Positions 1 through 7,065 of a stretch of DNA of 15,228 nt are shown here, in pieces (position 1 is the first letter of the stretch; every line of letters starts with the position of its first letter). The stretch comes from 9FT-COMBO-53-11 sp035291485 (lineage in GTDB: Bacteria; Patescibacteriota; WWE3; 9FT-COMBO-53-11), in the NCBI GenBank assembly GCA_035291485.1, contig DATDSA010000016.1, positions 1-15,228 on the forward strand, written 5' to 3'. The translations under genes and the position numbers were made by a program. The notes beneath the pieces are model-generated. The model made no database searches. It saw only the letters and a list, made by a program, of their open reading frames with translations, and was not told the DNA's origin.

Positions 1-1825
1 CTGGCTGGCGGATTTGAACACCTACGGCATGGTCCAGCTCCAAACCCGCTCCGGCAAAAGCAACAATTCCACCGACGGAACTTGGGAGGGCTGGAAGCCG
101 TACACGGTAACCACCAACACCCTGATGCTCGACAACGCCAATACCCATACCAACTGGATCGCCAGCGATCCCGCCCTCCTCACGGTCGCCGACGGCGATG
201 TGACTCGGGATATTGATTATTACGAGGATGAGGACGAAGCGACGGCCGGCAACCTCACCAAACTGACCGTTGGCGCCAACGCCAACACCTATGCCGAGCG
301 GATCATCGGGGCCGCCGACCTTAATCCCTACGATTACCTCACCCTGTGGGTGCGCAGTTCCGTGACCGGCAATATGATTAAGCTGGGGTTTGGCGAAACC
401 GCCGCGACCGAACACGAGTCTTCTTTCCACATCGACACCGTGAACACTTGGCAAAAGATCTACTGGGACATCAGCGACATCCCCGACCACGAACGCGACG
501 GGGTTCGAAACTTTAGAATCACTGCTCTGGGAAACAGCTACACCCTCTACTTTGATAATCTGACCGCCGACCGCTACTTGACCGATCCGAGTGCATCCTT
601 TATTACTTCCACTCCCAACGACTTTATCCAATACCGGGCGATTTTGACGACCTCTGACGCCGGTTACCTCCCGACATTGCACAATGTTAACTTCAGCTAC
701 GAGACGGGGTACAAGATGGTCCAAGTGGACGACGACAATGTCCGCCTCTATAACTATACCGGCGAGACCCAGAACGTCCGGTTGGAGGCGATCGTCTTCG
801 GAGCGGACTTGGCGGAGTGGTATCCGGTCGAAGATCTAAGTATTGAGGCCGGCGATGTCATTGCCATCTCTGGGAGGAAGGACGAAGTAGGAGTACCCAT
901 AATCCAAAAACCGGATCGGAAATCCGATCCCAAGCTGATGGGAATCATTTCCACCAAAGCCGGAGTCGAGTTGGGAATCCCAAGGGAAGACCGGCGACTA
1001 GTGGGATTGGCAGGGAGAGTTCCGGTCAAGATCGCTCCCGATTCTCCCGCTATTGCTGCCGGCGACCTCCTTACCTCCTCTGGAACCTACCCGGGAATGG
1101 CCCAGAAGCTCACTCAGCCAGGCTTTGCGGTCGCGAAAGCGCTGGAGAGCTGGTCCCCTTCCGACCAGACAACTGAACAACCAGACAACCAAATAACTAA
1201 AATAGATGCCTTCCTCTCCGTCAGCTGGGCCGACCCGGGGGTGGTGGTAGACAACGAGGGGGATGCGGCGGAGATAATTGAAAGTAACGACAGTAACACC
1301 AATAAAGACAATGACGGCAGTAACGAGGAGGAAACAGTAACCGAACATCCAACTGATGAACCGATTAACCAATCAACCGATCAACCTGTGGAAGATACGC
1401 TAGAGCAAGCCGAAGAGCCGATTACGCAGAAAATAATCCCCTTGCAGATCGAAGCCGGCGAGGGAATTTTCCAAAGGCTGACGGTAGCAATCGAAGCGGT
1501 GTTCGAATCAATCACCTCCAAGACCGCCCAGATCACAAGCGCGATTATCGAAAATCTAACCGTCAAGCGCGTCACGGTGGGGGGAGAAACTCTCGGAGAA
1601 GCAGTCCTACCCGCTGGTTCGACTTCGCTCACCATAAATTCCTCGACGATTACTGATAGTTCTCAAGTATTCGTCACCCCGAAGGTCGCCGTTCCGGTTC
1701 CGCTGGCGGTCACGGAAATCAAACCGGGAGAGTCCTTCACAGTGGCGATCTTGCAACCACAGGAGGTTGATATCCCCTTCAGCTGGTGGATCGTTGAACA
1801 AGGAACAGCTCAGACCTCTCCTTGA
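1..1825 (+). CDS. Large tail-fibre/adhesin-like surface protein, 5' end outside window
   Basis: The reading frame is open to the left edge, so only the C-terminal ~607 residues are visible. The first part (roughly residues 40-200 of the visible piece) reads like a beta-sandwich carbohydrate-binding or laminin-G-type fold, with alternating Tyr/Trp/Asp strands and a YLTLWVRSS-type core. Residues ~255-390 contain AEWYPVEDLSIEAGDVIAIS and later GLAGRVPVK and GDLLTSS. This arrangement recalls tail-fibre/peptidase-G2-like regions that recur in large CPR surface proteins. A polar Asn/Asp/Gln/Thr/Glu linker (~384-475) is encoded by short DNA direct repeats. The final ~125 residues form a beta-rich end domain finishing in an FSWWIVEQ-like motif. 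No membrane anchor is visible in this part; a signal or anchor would lie upstream. The role (attachment to host or surface) is inferred, and the exact family is unproven. Confidence 0.8.
   Translation, partial: WLADLNTYGMVQLQTRSGKSNNSTDGTWEGWKPYTVTTNTLMLDNANTHTNWIASDPALLTVADGDVTRDIDYYEDEDEATAGNLTKLTVGANANTYAERIIGAADLNPYDYLTLWVRSSVTGNMIKLGFGETAATEHESSFHIDTVNTWQKIYWDISDIPDHERDGVRNFRITALGNSYTLYFDNLTADRYLTDPSASFITSTPNDFIQYRAILTTSDAGYLPTLHNVNFSYETGYKMVQVDDDNVRLYNYTGETQNVRLEAIVFGADLAEWYPVEDLSIEAGDVIAISGRKDEVGVPIIQKPDRKSDPKLMGIISTKAGVELGIPREDRRLVGLAGRVPVKIAPDSPAIAAGDLLTSSGTYPGMAQKLTQPGFAVAKALESWSPSDQTTEQPDNQITKIDAFLSVSWADPGVVVDNEGDAAEIIESNDSNTNKDNDGSNEEETVTEHPTDEPINQSTDQPVEDTLEQAEEPITQKIIPLQIEAGEGIFQRLTVAIEAVFESITSKTAQITSAIIENLTVKRVTVGGETLGEAVLPAGSTSLTINSSTITDSSQVFVTPKVAVPVPLAVTEIKPGESFTVAILQPQEVDIPFSWWIVEQGTAQTSP
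1163..1202 (+). repeat. In-frame 8-bp direct-repeat array (octamer family), copy A
   Basis: Five consecutive octamers of the type aacYRRaY, for example aaccagac at 1179-1186 and aaccaaat at 1187-1194, run through the linker of the surface protein. Because 8 is not a multiple of 3, successive units are read in different frames and give a Gln/Thr/Asn/Asp-rich peptide. The same unit recurs at 1351-1390, 10512-10585 and 14934-14998. Confidence 0.7.
1280..1341 (+). repeat. In-frame 9-bp direct-repeat array (nonamer family)
   Basis: Nonamers of the type nncagtaac, for example gacagtaac at 1289-1297 and ggcagtaac at 1316-1324 with degenerate units accaataaa and gacaatgac between them, encode an SND/TNK-like three-residue pattern. 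The array runs to 1341 and is followed nine bases later by an octamer array. A matching nonamer array lies in the RadA gene at 10351-10386 on the opposite strand. Confidence 0.65.
1351..1390 (+). repeat. In-frame 8-bp direct-repeat array (octamer family), copy B
   Basis: Five octamers in a row, the clearest being aaccgatt (1359-1366), aaccaatc (1367-1374) and aaccgatc (1375-1382). They encode part of the acidic/amide-rich linker of the surface protein. Confidence 0.7.
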
Positions 1826-1851
1826 CGTGTACTGAAAAAAAGCACTACTAT
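1822..1851 (+). promoter_or_regulatory. Sigma-70-type promoter overlapping the stop codon of the surface protein gene
   Basis: TTGACG at 1822-1827, an 18-bp spacer, and TACTAT at 1846-1851. The -35 box includes the TGA stop of the upstream gene. The -10 box overlaps the first ATG (1850) of the next gene, so a transcript from here would more naturally use the in-frame ATG at 1862, exactly 10 nt after the -10 box. Confidence 0.5.
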
Positions 1852-3835
1852 GGGAAAGACCATGCGCGAAGCAGTTGCCGGATGGGCGGAAAAATTCATT
1901 AACTGGGAAATCGTCGGGATGGCTTTTCTCCTACCACTCTTTTTCCTCCCGATCACGGTCGAGTTCTACGAGTTCAACAAGCTGGTTCTTCTCGCGGTCT
2001 TGGTGACCCTGGGCGCGCTGGCGTGGGCGCTGAAGGCGGCTCTGACCGGGAAATGGGGTATTCGCCGCTCCCCGTTTGATCTTCCCGTACTGGTGCTCTG
2101 GCTCGTCACACTCGTCTCCACCATCTTCTCCGATAGCCGGATCGTCTCTCTGTTCGGACAGTACGCCCGCTGGCACCCTTCTCTCTTCTCGGTGACGATC
2201 GTTACCGTCCTCTACTTCCTGGTCGGTTGGCACGTCAATGAGAAAACCCTCCGGCGCCTGCTCTGGGCTCTTGTTCTCTCTGCCACCGTGGGAGCACTGC
2301 TATTTCTGCCGCAATACTTCGGGGCGAATCTGTTTGGCCAAGACTGGTCCAATCGCGCCACTTTCACTCTCCTTGGTTCCCCGGCGGTCCTAGCGCTCTT
2401 CATTGGTTCCGTCGCAGGGGTAGCGCTGAAGAAACTCCTCGACGCCAAGAATCGCTGGCTCAGGGTCGCGCTGGCAGGAAATCTCTTCCTGTTCGCCGCT
2501 GCGCTCGTTCTAATGGGGAGTGCGGTGGGCGGCCTCGCCCTTGTCACCTCGGTTCTGATAACTGTCCTGACCAGCCAACTACCCGTTCTAGCCAGGAGCA
2601 GGTTCCACCTTCTGGGCGTTCTCGCCGCCGGACTGGTTTTTGCGCTGATAGTTTTCGTGCCTCCGCTCTTCGGCAAGAGCACCTTCCTCAACCGCAGTTT
2701 TCCTCAGGAGGTTACCCTTGACCTGAGGAACTCCTGGTCGGTTTCGGCGACCTCTTTCCGGCAGAAGCCGTTCTGGGGGTCGGGTCCGTCGACTTTTCTC
2801 TCGGACTTCACCAGGTTCAAGCCGCTGCGCTTTAACCAAAGCCAGCTCTGGACGATCCGCTTCGACAAACCATTCAACGAGTACCTGCTCACCTTCGCCG
2901 AGGAAGGGCTCATCGGCATCCTGGCGTGGCTGATACTGATCACGGTTGTGGTTCGGGAAGCGATCCGGAGAAAAGGGTGGGAAACCCTTTCTCTGGCGGG
3001 AGCCGTTCTGGTCGGGTTCCTTCTAACCAGCGCTACCATCCTGCCGGCGGTGCTGCTCGCGATTGCCCTAGGCACCCTCTCGCCTAATCGAGGAAACGAT
3101 ACCGCCGGGGCGGAGGTTAACAGAGTGGGCTGGAAGCACGTGATTCCCCTCCTCATTGTGATGGGCCTGGGGATATTCGAGTTCGTGTGGCTCTATCGTG
3201 CCTACTCCGCCGAGTACTGGCAGAGGCACTCCCGCACCACCGATAATCTAGCGCAAGCCTACAATGACCAGGTCAAGAGCGCTACCTCTCTTCCTTGGCA
3301 AACATCCTACCGGCTTTCCCTCTCTCAGACGGCCTTCTTGACCGCAAATGAGCTCGCCAAGAGAGAGAATCCGACTGAAGAGGACAAGCAACAGGTCAAA
3401 CAGCTGGTCGCCCAGGCGATCAATGAGGCGCGCATCGCCACCGACCTCAATGCGCTCAACGCCGGCAACTGGGAGAACCTCGCCCAGATCTACCGTTCTC
3501 TGATCGGAGCCGCCAAGGACGCCGAGCAGTGGTCGATCGATTCCTACCAGAAGGCCATTAATCTGGACCTTTTCAATCCGCTTCTCCGGGTGGGATTCGG
3601 GGGACTCTACTTCCAACTAGCGCAGTACAGCCTGGCGGCGGAGCAGTTCAGGGCCGCCGTGAACCTGAAATCGGACTTCGCCAATGCCCACTACAACCTT
3701 GGCCGAACCTACAAGGAACTGGGAGAAAAAGCACTGGCAATTCAGGAACTGGAAACCGCTCTGCAGCTCTCTGATCCCGGTGTTCAGGGGTACGAAGAAG
3801 CCAAAAAAGTCCTCGACGAGTTAAAGAAGAAGTAG
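1850..3835 (+). CDS. O-antigen ligase/polymerase-like membrane protein with C-terminal TPR domain
   Basis: A polytopic inner-membrane protein of 661 residues (657 from ATG 1862). About eleven hydrophobic segments fill residues ~20-450. The large periplasmic loop has the O-antigen ligase layout: SWSVSATSF, then FWGSGPSTF, then KPFNEYLLTFAEEGLIG. Residues ~540-660 form two to three TPR helix pairs, including YSLAAEQFRAAVNLK and the following YNLGRTYKELGEKALAIQEL. The family transfers or polymerises lipid-linked glycans on the outer side of the membrane, and the TPRs suggest a partner-binding tail; substrate unknown. Oddity: where ligases usually show His-Asn before the Glu-Tyr-Leu-like segment, this protein has Phe342-Asn343. 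That residue is important in WaaL, so activity is uncertain. It follows the surface protein gene by 24 nt with its own promoter, fitting an envelope-glycan role. The longest ATG is reported; 1862 may be the true start. Confidence 0.85.
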   Translation: MGKTMREAVAGWAEKFINWEIVGMAFLLPLFFLPITVEFYEFNKLVLLAVLVTLGALAWALKAALTGKWGIRRSPFDLPVLVLWLVTLVSTIFSDSRIVSLFGQYARWHPSLFSVTIVTVLYFLVGWHVNEKTLRRLLWALVLSATVGALLFLPQYFGANLFGQDWSNRATFTLLGSPAVLALFIGSVAGVALKKLLDAKNRWLRVALAGNLFLFAAALVLMGSAVGGLALVTSVLITVLTSQLPVLARSRFHLLGVLAAGLVFALIVFVPPLFGKSTFLNRSFPQEVTLDLRNSWSVSATSFRQKPFWGSGPSTFLSDFTRFKPLRFNQSQLWTIRFDKPFNEYLLTFAEEGLIGILAWLILITVVVREAIRRKGWETLSLAGAVLVGFLLTSATILPAVLLAIALGTLSPNRGNDTAGAEVNRVGWKHVIPLLIVMGLGIFEFVWLYRAYSAEYWQRHSRTTDNLAQAYNDQVKSATSLPWQTSYRLSLSQTAFLTANELAKRENPTEEDKQQVKQLVAQAINEARIATDLNALNAGNWENLAQIYRSLIGAAKDAEQWSIDSYQKAINLDLFNPLLRVGFGGLYFQLAQYSLAAEQFRAAVNLKSDFANAHYNLGRTYKELGEKALAIQELETALQLSDPGVQGYEEAKKVLDELKKK

Positions 3836-3849
3836 TCTCTTCCTTGCAG

Positions 3850-3855
3850 TATAAT
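3850..3855 (+). promoter_or_regulatory. -10 box for the tRNA-Ala cluster
   Basis: A perfect TATAAT, 15 nt after the stop of the TPR protein. No good -35 hexamer is seen at the right spacing. Transcription would start near 3862, only a few bases before the GGGGCTG that opens the first tRNA-like element at 3866. Confidence 0.45.
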
Positions 3856-3865
3856 TAGTGTACCT

Positions 3866-3926
3866 GGGGCTGCTCCGCTCGACGGAGACTTTTAATGGGG
3901 AAGTGCAATCCTTCCCGGCTCCACCA
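3866..3926 (+). ncRNA. 61-nt tRNA-like element: acceptor stem, T-arm and CCA, no anticodon arm
   Basis: GGGGCTG (3866-3872) can pair over 7 bp with CGGCTCC (3916-3922), giving G3-U70 as in alanine tRNAs. A73 and encoded CCA follow (3923-3926). A 5-bp T-stem GGAAG/CTTCC (3899-3903, 3911-3915) closes a 7-nt loop TGCAATC, one base from a canonical T-loop. In place of D and anticodon arms there is one hairpin, CTCCG/CGGAG (3873-3887), whose loop region reads CTCGACGG, reminiscent of the start of tmRNA. There is no room for a tag reading frame, so it is not an ordinary tmRNA. It may be a decayed tRNA-Ala or tmRNA remnant, or a real alanine-acceptor RNA. All pairing is by eye. Confidence 0.35.
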
Positions 3927-3948
3927 TTCGATTCGGTCGTCCCAACGG

Positions 3949-4023
3949 GGGGACGTAGCTCAACGGTAGAGCACTTCCATGGCATGGAAGGGGTTGTGGG
4001 TTCGATTCCCATCGTCTCCACCA
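3949..4023 (+). tRNA. tRNA-Ala(GGC)
   Basis: A complete 75-nt cloverleaf: acceptor GGGGACG/CGTCTCC with the G3-U70 alanine identity pair, D-arm GCTC/GAGC, anticodon stem CTTCC/GGAAG with loop ATGGCAT (anticodon GGC, and A32-U38 as is typical of this isoacceptor), T-arm GTGGG/CCCAT with loop TTCGATT, A73 and encoded CCA. It reads GCC and GCU codons. Confidence 0.96.
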
Positions 4024-4036
4024 AGATTTCGGGAAG

Positions 4037-4073
4037 GCCCTGGGACGGTTTGGCATAACCAAACTCTAGGGCC
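4037..4073 (+). other. Spacer hairpin between the two tRNA-Ala genes
   Basis: Outer stem GGCCCT (4037-4042) with AGGGCC (4068-4073), and inner stem GTTTGG (4048-4053) with CCAAAC (4059-4064) around a 5-nt loop. There is no U-tract, so it is more likely a processing structure in the precursor than a terminator. Confidence 0.4.
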
Positions 4074-4087
4074 CTCGCCTTAAGCTC

Positions 4088-4163
4088 GGGCCTGTAGCTC
4101 AGTTGGTAGAGCGCACCCTTCGCATGGGTGAGGTCAGGGGTTCGACTCCCCTCAGGTCCACCA
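4088..4163 (+). tRNA. tRNA-Ala(CGC)
   Basis: A complete 76-nt cloverleaf: acceptor GGGCCTG/CAGGTCC again with G3-U70, D-arm GCTC/GAGC, anticodon stem CACCC/GGGTG with loop TTCGCAT (anticodon CGC), T-arm AGGGG/CCCCT with loop TTCGACT, A73 and encoded CCA. It reads GCG codons. It is 64 nt downstream of tRNA-Ala(GGC) and probably co-transcribed. Confidence 0.96.
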
Positions 4164-4167
4164 GATT

Positions 4168-4244
4168 GGAGGCGGAGGTGTGAACCCGCTGAAAAGCGGG
4201 TAACGGCTGTAAAGACGTTATGCCAAGTCCCATCGTCTCCACCA
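4168..4244 (+). pseudogene. tRNA-Ala 3'-end duplicate / structured tRNA-length element
   Basis: The 17 bases at 4228-4244 repeat exactly the last 17 of tRNA-Ala(GGC) (4007-4023), including CCA. The upstream sequence is not a cloverleaf. However, GGAGGCG (4168-4174) can close a 7-bp stem with CGTCTCC, making a 77-nt unit that holds a perfect 7-bp hairpin ACCCGCT-GAAA-AGCGGGT (4184-4201) and a weak TAACG/CGTTA hairpin. No T-loop is present. It may be a recombination or attachment-site scar, a decayed tRNA, or a structured RNA. Confidence 0.4.
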
Positions 4245-4250
4245 TCCCCT

Positions 4251-4271
4251 TGACAAGGATCATCCCTGTCA
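4251..4271. terminator. Weak hairpin between the convergent tRNA cluster and peptidase gene
   Basis: TGACAAGG (4251-4258) and CCCTGTCA (4264-4271) pair with one mismatch around a 5-nt loop. There is no clear U-run on either strand, so a termination role is only suggested by the position between convergent units. Confidence 0.25.
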
Positions 4272-4276
4272 GAGGG

Positions 4277-5479
4277 TTACTTAAGAAAGATGAGGGGATT
4301 AATCTTCTGACCGTTGCAGAGCAGTTCGAAGTGCAAGTGCGGTCCGTAAGCCACTCCCGATTCTCCCGAAATTGCCACCACGTCCCCCTTGGAAACCTTC
4401 TGCCCTACCCCAACCGACCATTGGGAAAGATGTCCGTAACGCACTTGATAGCCATCGCCGAGATCAATGAAGACGTATCCCCCATAACCATAATTGCAAC
4501 CTGGACCGAAGGAGAAACAGGGAGCCGAGTTTCCCCCCGCCGCCACCACCTTCCCGTCGGCTGAGGCATAGAGATTTTCAAAATCAGCCGCAAAATCGAT
4601 ACCGCGGTGCGAATAGGTATAATCGCCAATCTTCGACTTGGACTTGGTCGGCCAGCCAAAATCTTCCAGCGGACCGCAGGACCCCAAAGCTGTTTCCAAA
4701 GATGATGCTGTGAGTTGAACCCCGGTCGGAGTAGGAATAAAAAGTTGTTTGCCAACCGGTAAATCGGCCTTGTAGGAACCAAACAAATAATTAAGCTCAA
4801 TCACGCTCTGAGGATCGGCCGAATAGTGGCGGGACAAATTCTCCACCGTATCACCTGATTTGACTGTGTAAGAAAATCCCTCCAACGGAGGAATCATCAA
4901 AACTTGGCCCGGAGAGATATGGTAGGAACCGTCTTTATCGGTTTTAAGGTTATTGGCCGAAGCGATGTCGTCCGGAGTCCTGGTGAAGTTGGCGGCGATT
5001 TCGTAGAGATCTTCCCCCTCCCCAACCGTGTATTGGAAGGATTCAACCCGAGTGAGCTGGGACTCCTCGGTGTTGAGCTCGGTTTTGTTTTCCAGGATAA
5101 ACGGGTTAATCGATGAGAAAGTTTTGGGCTTTTTAAAAATGATGCCGCCCAAACCGGCGGTGACCAACAAAAGGGTCAGAGACACCCCAACCAGGGTCGC
5201 GTGGGCAAAGGGGAAAGCCAGCTGGCCTTTTCTCCTGATAAAAAGACGGGAGAGCCAAGTCTTAAGCTGCTCGGTGAGGGCAAATCCGGAAAAAACGGTT
5301 CGGAATAAAACCGCGAGCACACCTCTCACACGCCGGAAGAGATAAGTGGGAAATAAACCGGTAAAGGCCCAGAGATCCTCGAAAAGAGTTTCTTTTTTTC
5401 CCTCCTCCATCAATCCCAATCGGAGCTGCGAACCATCCAGAAGGGATAAAGGAGGGCGTTCGTCTACTACCCTATCCAT
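4277..5479 (-). CDS. LysM-M23 peptidoglycan endopeptidase, membrane-anchored
   Basis: A 400-residue protein. A cytoplasmic N-terminal stretch of ~93 residues is followed by one membrane segment (~94-115). Then come two LysM modules (~150-198, starting YTVGEGEDLYEIA, and ~204-250, starting YTVKSGDTVENLS) and a C-terminal M23/LytM domain. The zinc and catalytic residues are all visible: H291 and D295 in HRGIDF, H350 in RYGHLS, and H381/H383 in GPHLHFE, so the enzyme should be active. It would bind and cut peptidoglycan cross-bridges outside the membrane for growth, division or remodelling. Four extracytoplasmic Cys residues could form disulfides. Start: ATG 5479 with AGGGA about 10 nt upstream is preferred over an in-frame TTG at 5515. 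It converges on the tRNA cluster. Confidence 0.93.
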   Translation of the reverse strand: MDRVVDERPPLSLLDGSQLRLGLMEEGKKETLFEDLWAFTGLFPTYLFRRVRGVLAVLFRTVFSGFALTEQLKTWLSRLFIRRKGQLAFPFAHATLVGVSLTLLLVTAGLGGIIFKKPKTFSSINPFILENKTELNTEESQLTRVESFQYTVGEGEDLYEIAANFTRTPDDIASANNLKTDKDGSYHISPGQVLMIPPLEGFSYTVKSGDTVENLSRHYSADPQSVIELNYLFGSYKADLPVGKQLFIPTPTGVQLTASSLETALGSCGPLEDFGWPTKSKSKIGDYTYSHRGIDFAADFENLYASADGKVVAAGGNSAPCFSFGPGCNYGYGGYVFIDLGDGYQVRYGHLSQWSVGVGQKVSKGDVVAISGESGVAYGPHLHFELLCNGQKINPLIFLK

Positions 5480-5516
5480 AAGTGTGCTGTCCCTCGCTCT
5501 GCGCTCGGGTTGCAAT

Positions 5517-5532
5517 TTCGCGCTAACGCGAA
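5517..5532 (-). other. 5'-leader hairpin of the M23 peptidase gene
   Basis: A perfect 6-bp inverted repeat TTCGCG/CGCGAA around a 4-nt loop, within the predicted ~100-nt leader of the peptidase mRNA. Confidence 0.4.
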
Positions 5533-5586
5533 TTACCCCTTTTTGAGCACAAAAAAATGGGCAGGGGATTTCTTAGGGACAGGATT

Positions 5587-5615
5587 AGATTAGCAAAAAT
5601 CTGGGTTGAAAGCAA
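5587..5615 (-). promoter_or_regulatory. Possible promoter of the M23 peptidase gene
   Basis: On the - strand: TTGCTT (5615-5610), a 17-bp spacer, and TAATCT (5592-5587). The start would fall near 5580, giving about 100 nt of leader. Confidence 0.35.
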
Positions 5616-5640
5616 ATCTAGGGTCTTATCACGCTAAGGG

Positions 5641-5682
5641 CGGAAGATGACTCTTGAGCGAAGCGAAAGGTCTTATTTCGTC
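5641..5682. repeat. Dispersed repeat, copy 1 (shared with 11653-11695)
   Basis: About 42 bp at the 3' end of rho and just after its stop is roughly 80% identical by eye to 11653-11695 in the 5' part of the S1 gene. The shared core is GAGCGRAGCGARAGG flanked by AAGATGA and CTTAT. Confidence 0.5.
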
Positions 5683-6887
5683 TCTTTAAGGGTCCCCAAA
5701 AACTCTTTGTTCGATTTGGTCTTCCGCAAACGCGCCACCACCAGCTCCGTCGCCTGGTCGCCCAGCGTATCCACCATTCGCCGCAGGGTGAAGATCTGTT
5801 CCAGAGTGGTCTTGTCAAAAAGCAACTCCTCGTGCCGCGTTCCGGACTTGACGATGTTGATCGCCGGGTAGATCCGCCGCTCCGCCAGGTTTCGATCTAG
5901 ATGCAATTCCATGTTGCCGGTCCCTTTAAACTCCTCGTAGATCAGATCGTCCATCCGGGATCCGGTATCCACCAGGGCCGTCGCAATAATCGTCAGCGAA
6001 CCGCCGTGCTCGAAATTACGAGCGGCACCGAAGAAATGCTTGGGCGGATACAGCGCAACCGGATCAAATCCCCCCGACAATGTTCTTCCGGAAGGAGGAA
6101 CCACCAGGTTGTAGGCTCGCGCCAACCGAGTCAAGGAGTCCATCAAAATCACCACATCCTCCCCGGCTTCGGCCGCGCGCTTGGATTTCTCCAAACACAT
6201 CTCGGCGATCCGGACTTGGTCCTCTCCCGGCTCGTCAAAGTTGGAGGCAAAAACCTCCCCCTTCACCGAGCGGGAAATATCAGTGACCTCCTCCGGGCGT
6301 TCTCCGATCAGAGCCACCATAATCCTAACTTTAGGGTGGTTAGTGGTGATGCCGGTGGCGATGTCTTTAAGCAGCCAAGTTTTCCCGGCCTTGGGTGGAG
6401 AAACAATCGCCCCCCGCTGGCCCTTGCCGATCGGAGCGAAGAGATCGATCAAACGGGTGGAAAGCGGAGTTTCTTCGGTTTCCAGCTTCATCCATTCGTT
6501 GGGGAAGATCGGGGTCAGGCGTTCGAACCGGGGCCGCTTCTGCGCCTCTTCGGGCGACATTTCGGCCACCTTGACGACTTTGAGCAGAGAAAGATATCGT
6601 TCCCCCTCTTTGGGAGGACGGGCAATTCCTTCGACCGTGTCCCCCATCCGCAGGTCCAACCGGCGGATCTGGGAAAGGGAAACATAAACATCGGAGGGGA
6701 GGTCACCTTCTTGTTCTACTTCGGAGCGGAGAACGCCGTAATCTGGCAAAATCTCAAGGACCCCACCGACCGGGATGGTTTCGCCCCGATAGGGTGCTTC
6801 ATCGCCGCCGTTGCGGCGCTGGTAACCGTTCTCCCGATAAGGGCGAGAACGAGAGTTCTCAGATGAGGATGGGATTTGTTCTTCCAT
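5673..6887 (-). CDS. rho: Transcription termination factor Rho
   Basis: An RNA-dependent hexameric helicase that ends transcription. 404 residues from ATG 6887 (an in-frame TTG lies at 6896). After a ~35-residue Arg/Glu/Ser-rich leader comes the RNA-binding domain (GGVLEILPDYGVLR, then SDVYVSLSQIRRLDLRMGD). The ATPase core has Walker A SPPKAGKTWL, the RPEEVTDISRSVKGEV region, Walker B VVILMDSLTRLARAYN, Q-loop LSGGFDP and R-loop DTGSRMDDLIYEEFKGTGNMEL-type residues, so all catalytic elements are intact. It is slightly shorter than E. coli Rho. No Shine-Dalgarno site is visible. It lies downstream of the LPETG protein gene and follows a strong leader hairpin (6931-6965), which may take part in regulation. 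Identity is certain. Confidence 0.98.
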   Translation of the reverse strand: MEEQIPSSSENSRSRPYRENGYQRRNGGDEAPYRGETIPVGGVLEILPDYGVLRSEVEQEGDLPSDVYVSLSQIRRLDLRMGDTVEGIARPPKEGERYLSLLKVVKVAEMSPEEAQKRPRFERLTPIFPNEWMKLETEETPLSTRLIDLFAPIGKGQRGAIVSPPKAGKTWLLKDIATGITTNHPKVRIMVALIGERPEEVTDISRSVKGEVFASNFDEPGEDQVRIAEMCLEKSKRAAEAGEDVVILMDSLTRLARAYNLVVPPSGRTLSGGFDPVALYPPKHFFGAARNFEHGGSLTIIATALVDTGSRMDDLIYEEFKGTGNMELHLDRNLAERRIYPAINIVKSGTRHEELLFDKTTLEQIFTLRRMVDTLGDQATELVVARLRKTKSNKEFLGTLKETK

Positions 6888-6930
6888 TGAAATCAAAGAT
6901 TTGTAGTCTAACTTGGGAAAGCGAAATCAG

Positions 6931-6965
6931 CGGGTAGACGACCACTGCCCCTAGTCGCCTACCCG
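6931..6965 (-). promoter_or_regulatory. Stable hairpin in the rho leader / intergenic region
   Basis: CGGGTAGACGAC (6931-6942) and GTCGCCTACCCG (6954-6965) pair over 12 positions with one G-U around an 11-nt loop. There is no U-tract, so a leader structure is more likely than a terminator. A TATGAT sequence upstream (6975-6970 on the - strand) could be the -10 box of a rho promoter, but no good -35 is seen. Confidence 0.4.
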
Positions 6966-7026
6966 ATTGCATCATAGCAAATTGGGGGACCGATTGGCCA
7001 GTTTTAGAGGGACGGCTCGTTCCGCG

Positions 7027-7065
7027 AACCTAGCTTTTAAAGGCAAGATCTTCCGCCTTTAAAAG
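7027..7065 (-). terminator. 11-bp inverted repeat at the end of the LPETG gene, next to AACCTAG
   Basis: CTTTTAAAGGC (7034-7044) and GCCTTTAAAAG (7055-7065) are perfectly complementary around 10 nt and overlap the stop codon of the LPETG gene. On the - strand the hairpin is followed by CTAGGTTCG rather than a U-run. An almost identical arrangement occurs at 8952-8990. It may terminate transcription or protect the 3' end. Confidence 0.45.

Noticed and set aside
1163..1390. Possible CRISPR array
   Set aside because: Units are 8-9 bp with no spacers, inside a coding frame, and no cas gene is nearby.
3821..4024. Minus-strand reading frame with an MGIEPTTPSMPWKCSTVELRP-like start
   Set aside because: It is the antisense of tRNA-Ala(GGC) and the tRNA-like element; this kind of peptide is a common spurious annotation across tRNA genes.
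3866..4244. Ordinary or permuted tmRNA gene spanning the cluster
   Set aside because: Two canonical tRNA-Ala cloverleafs lie inside, no tag reading frame ending in Ala-Ala was found, and the acceptor halves that match GGGGCTG are only 61 nt apart.
5901..6866. 321-codon + strand open frame
   Set aside because: It is antisense to rho, whose protein is unmistakable; the length comes from GC-rich codon bias.
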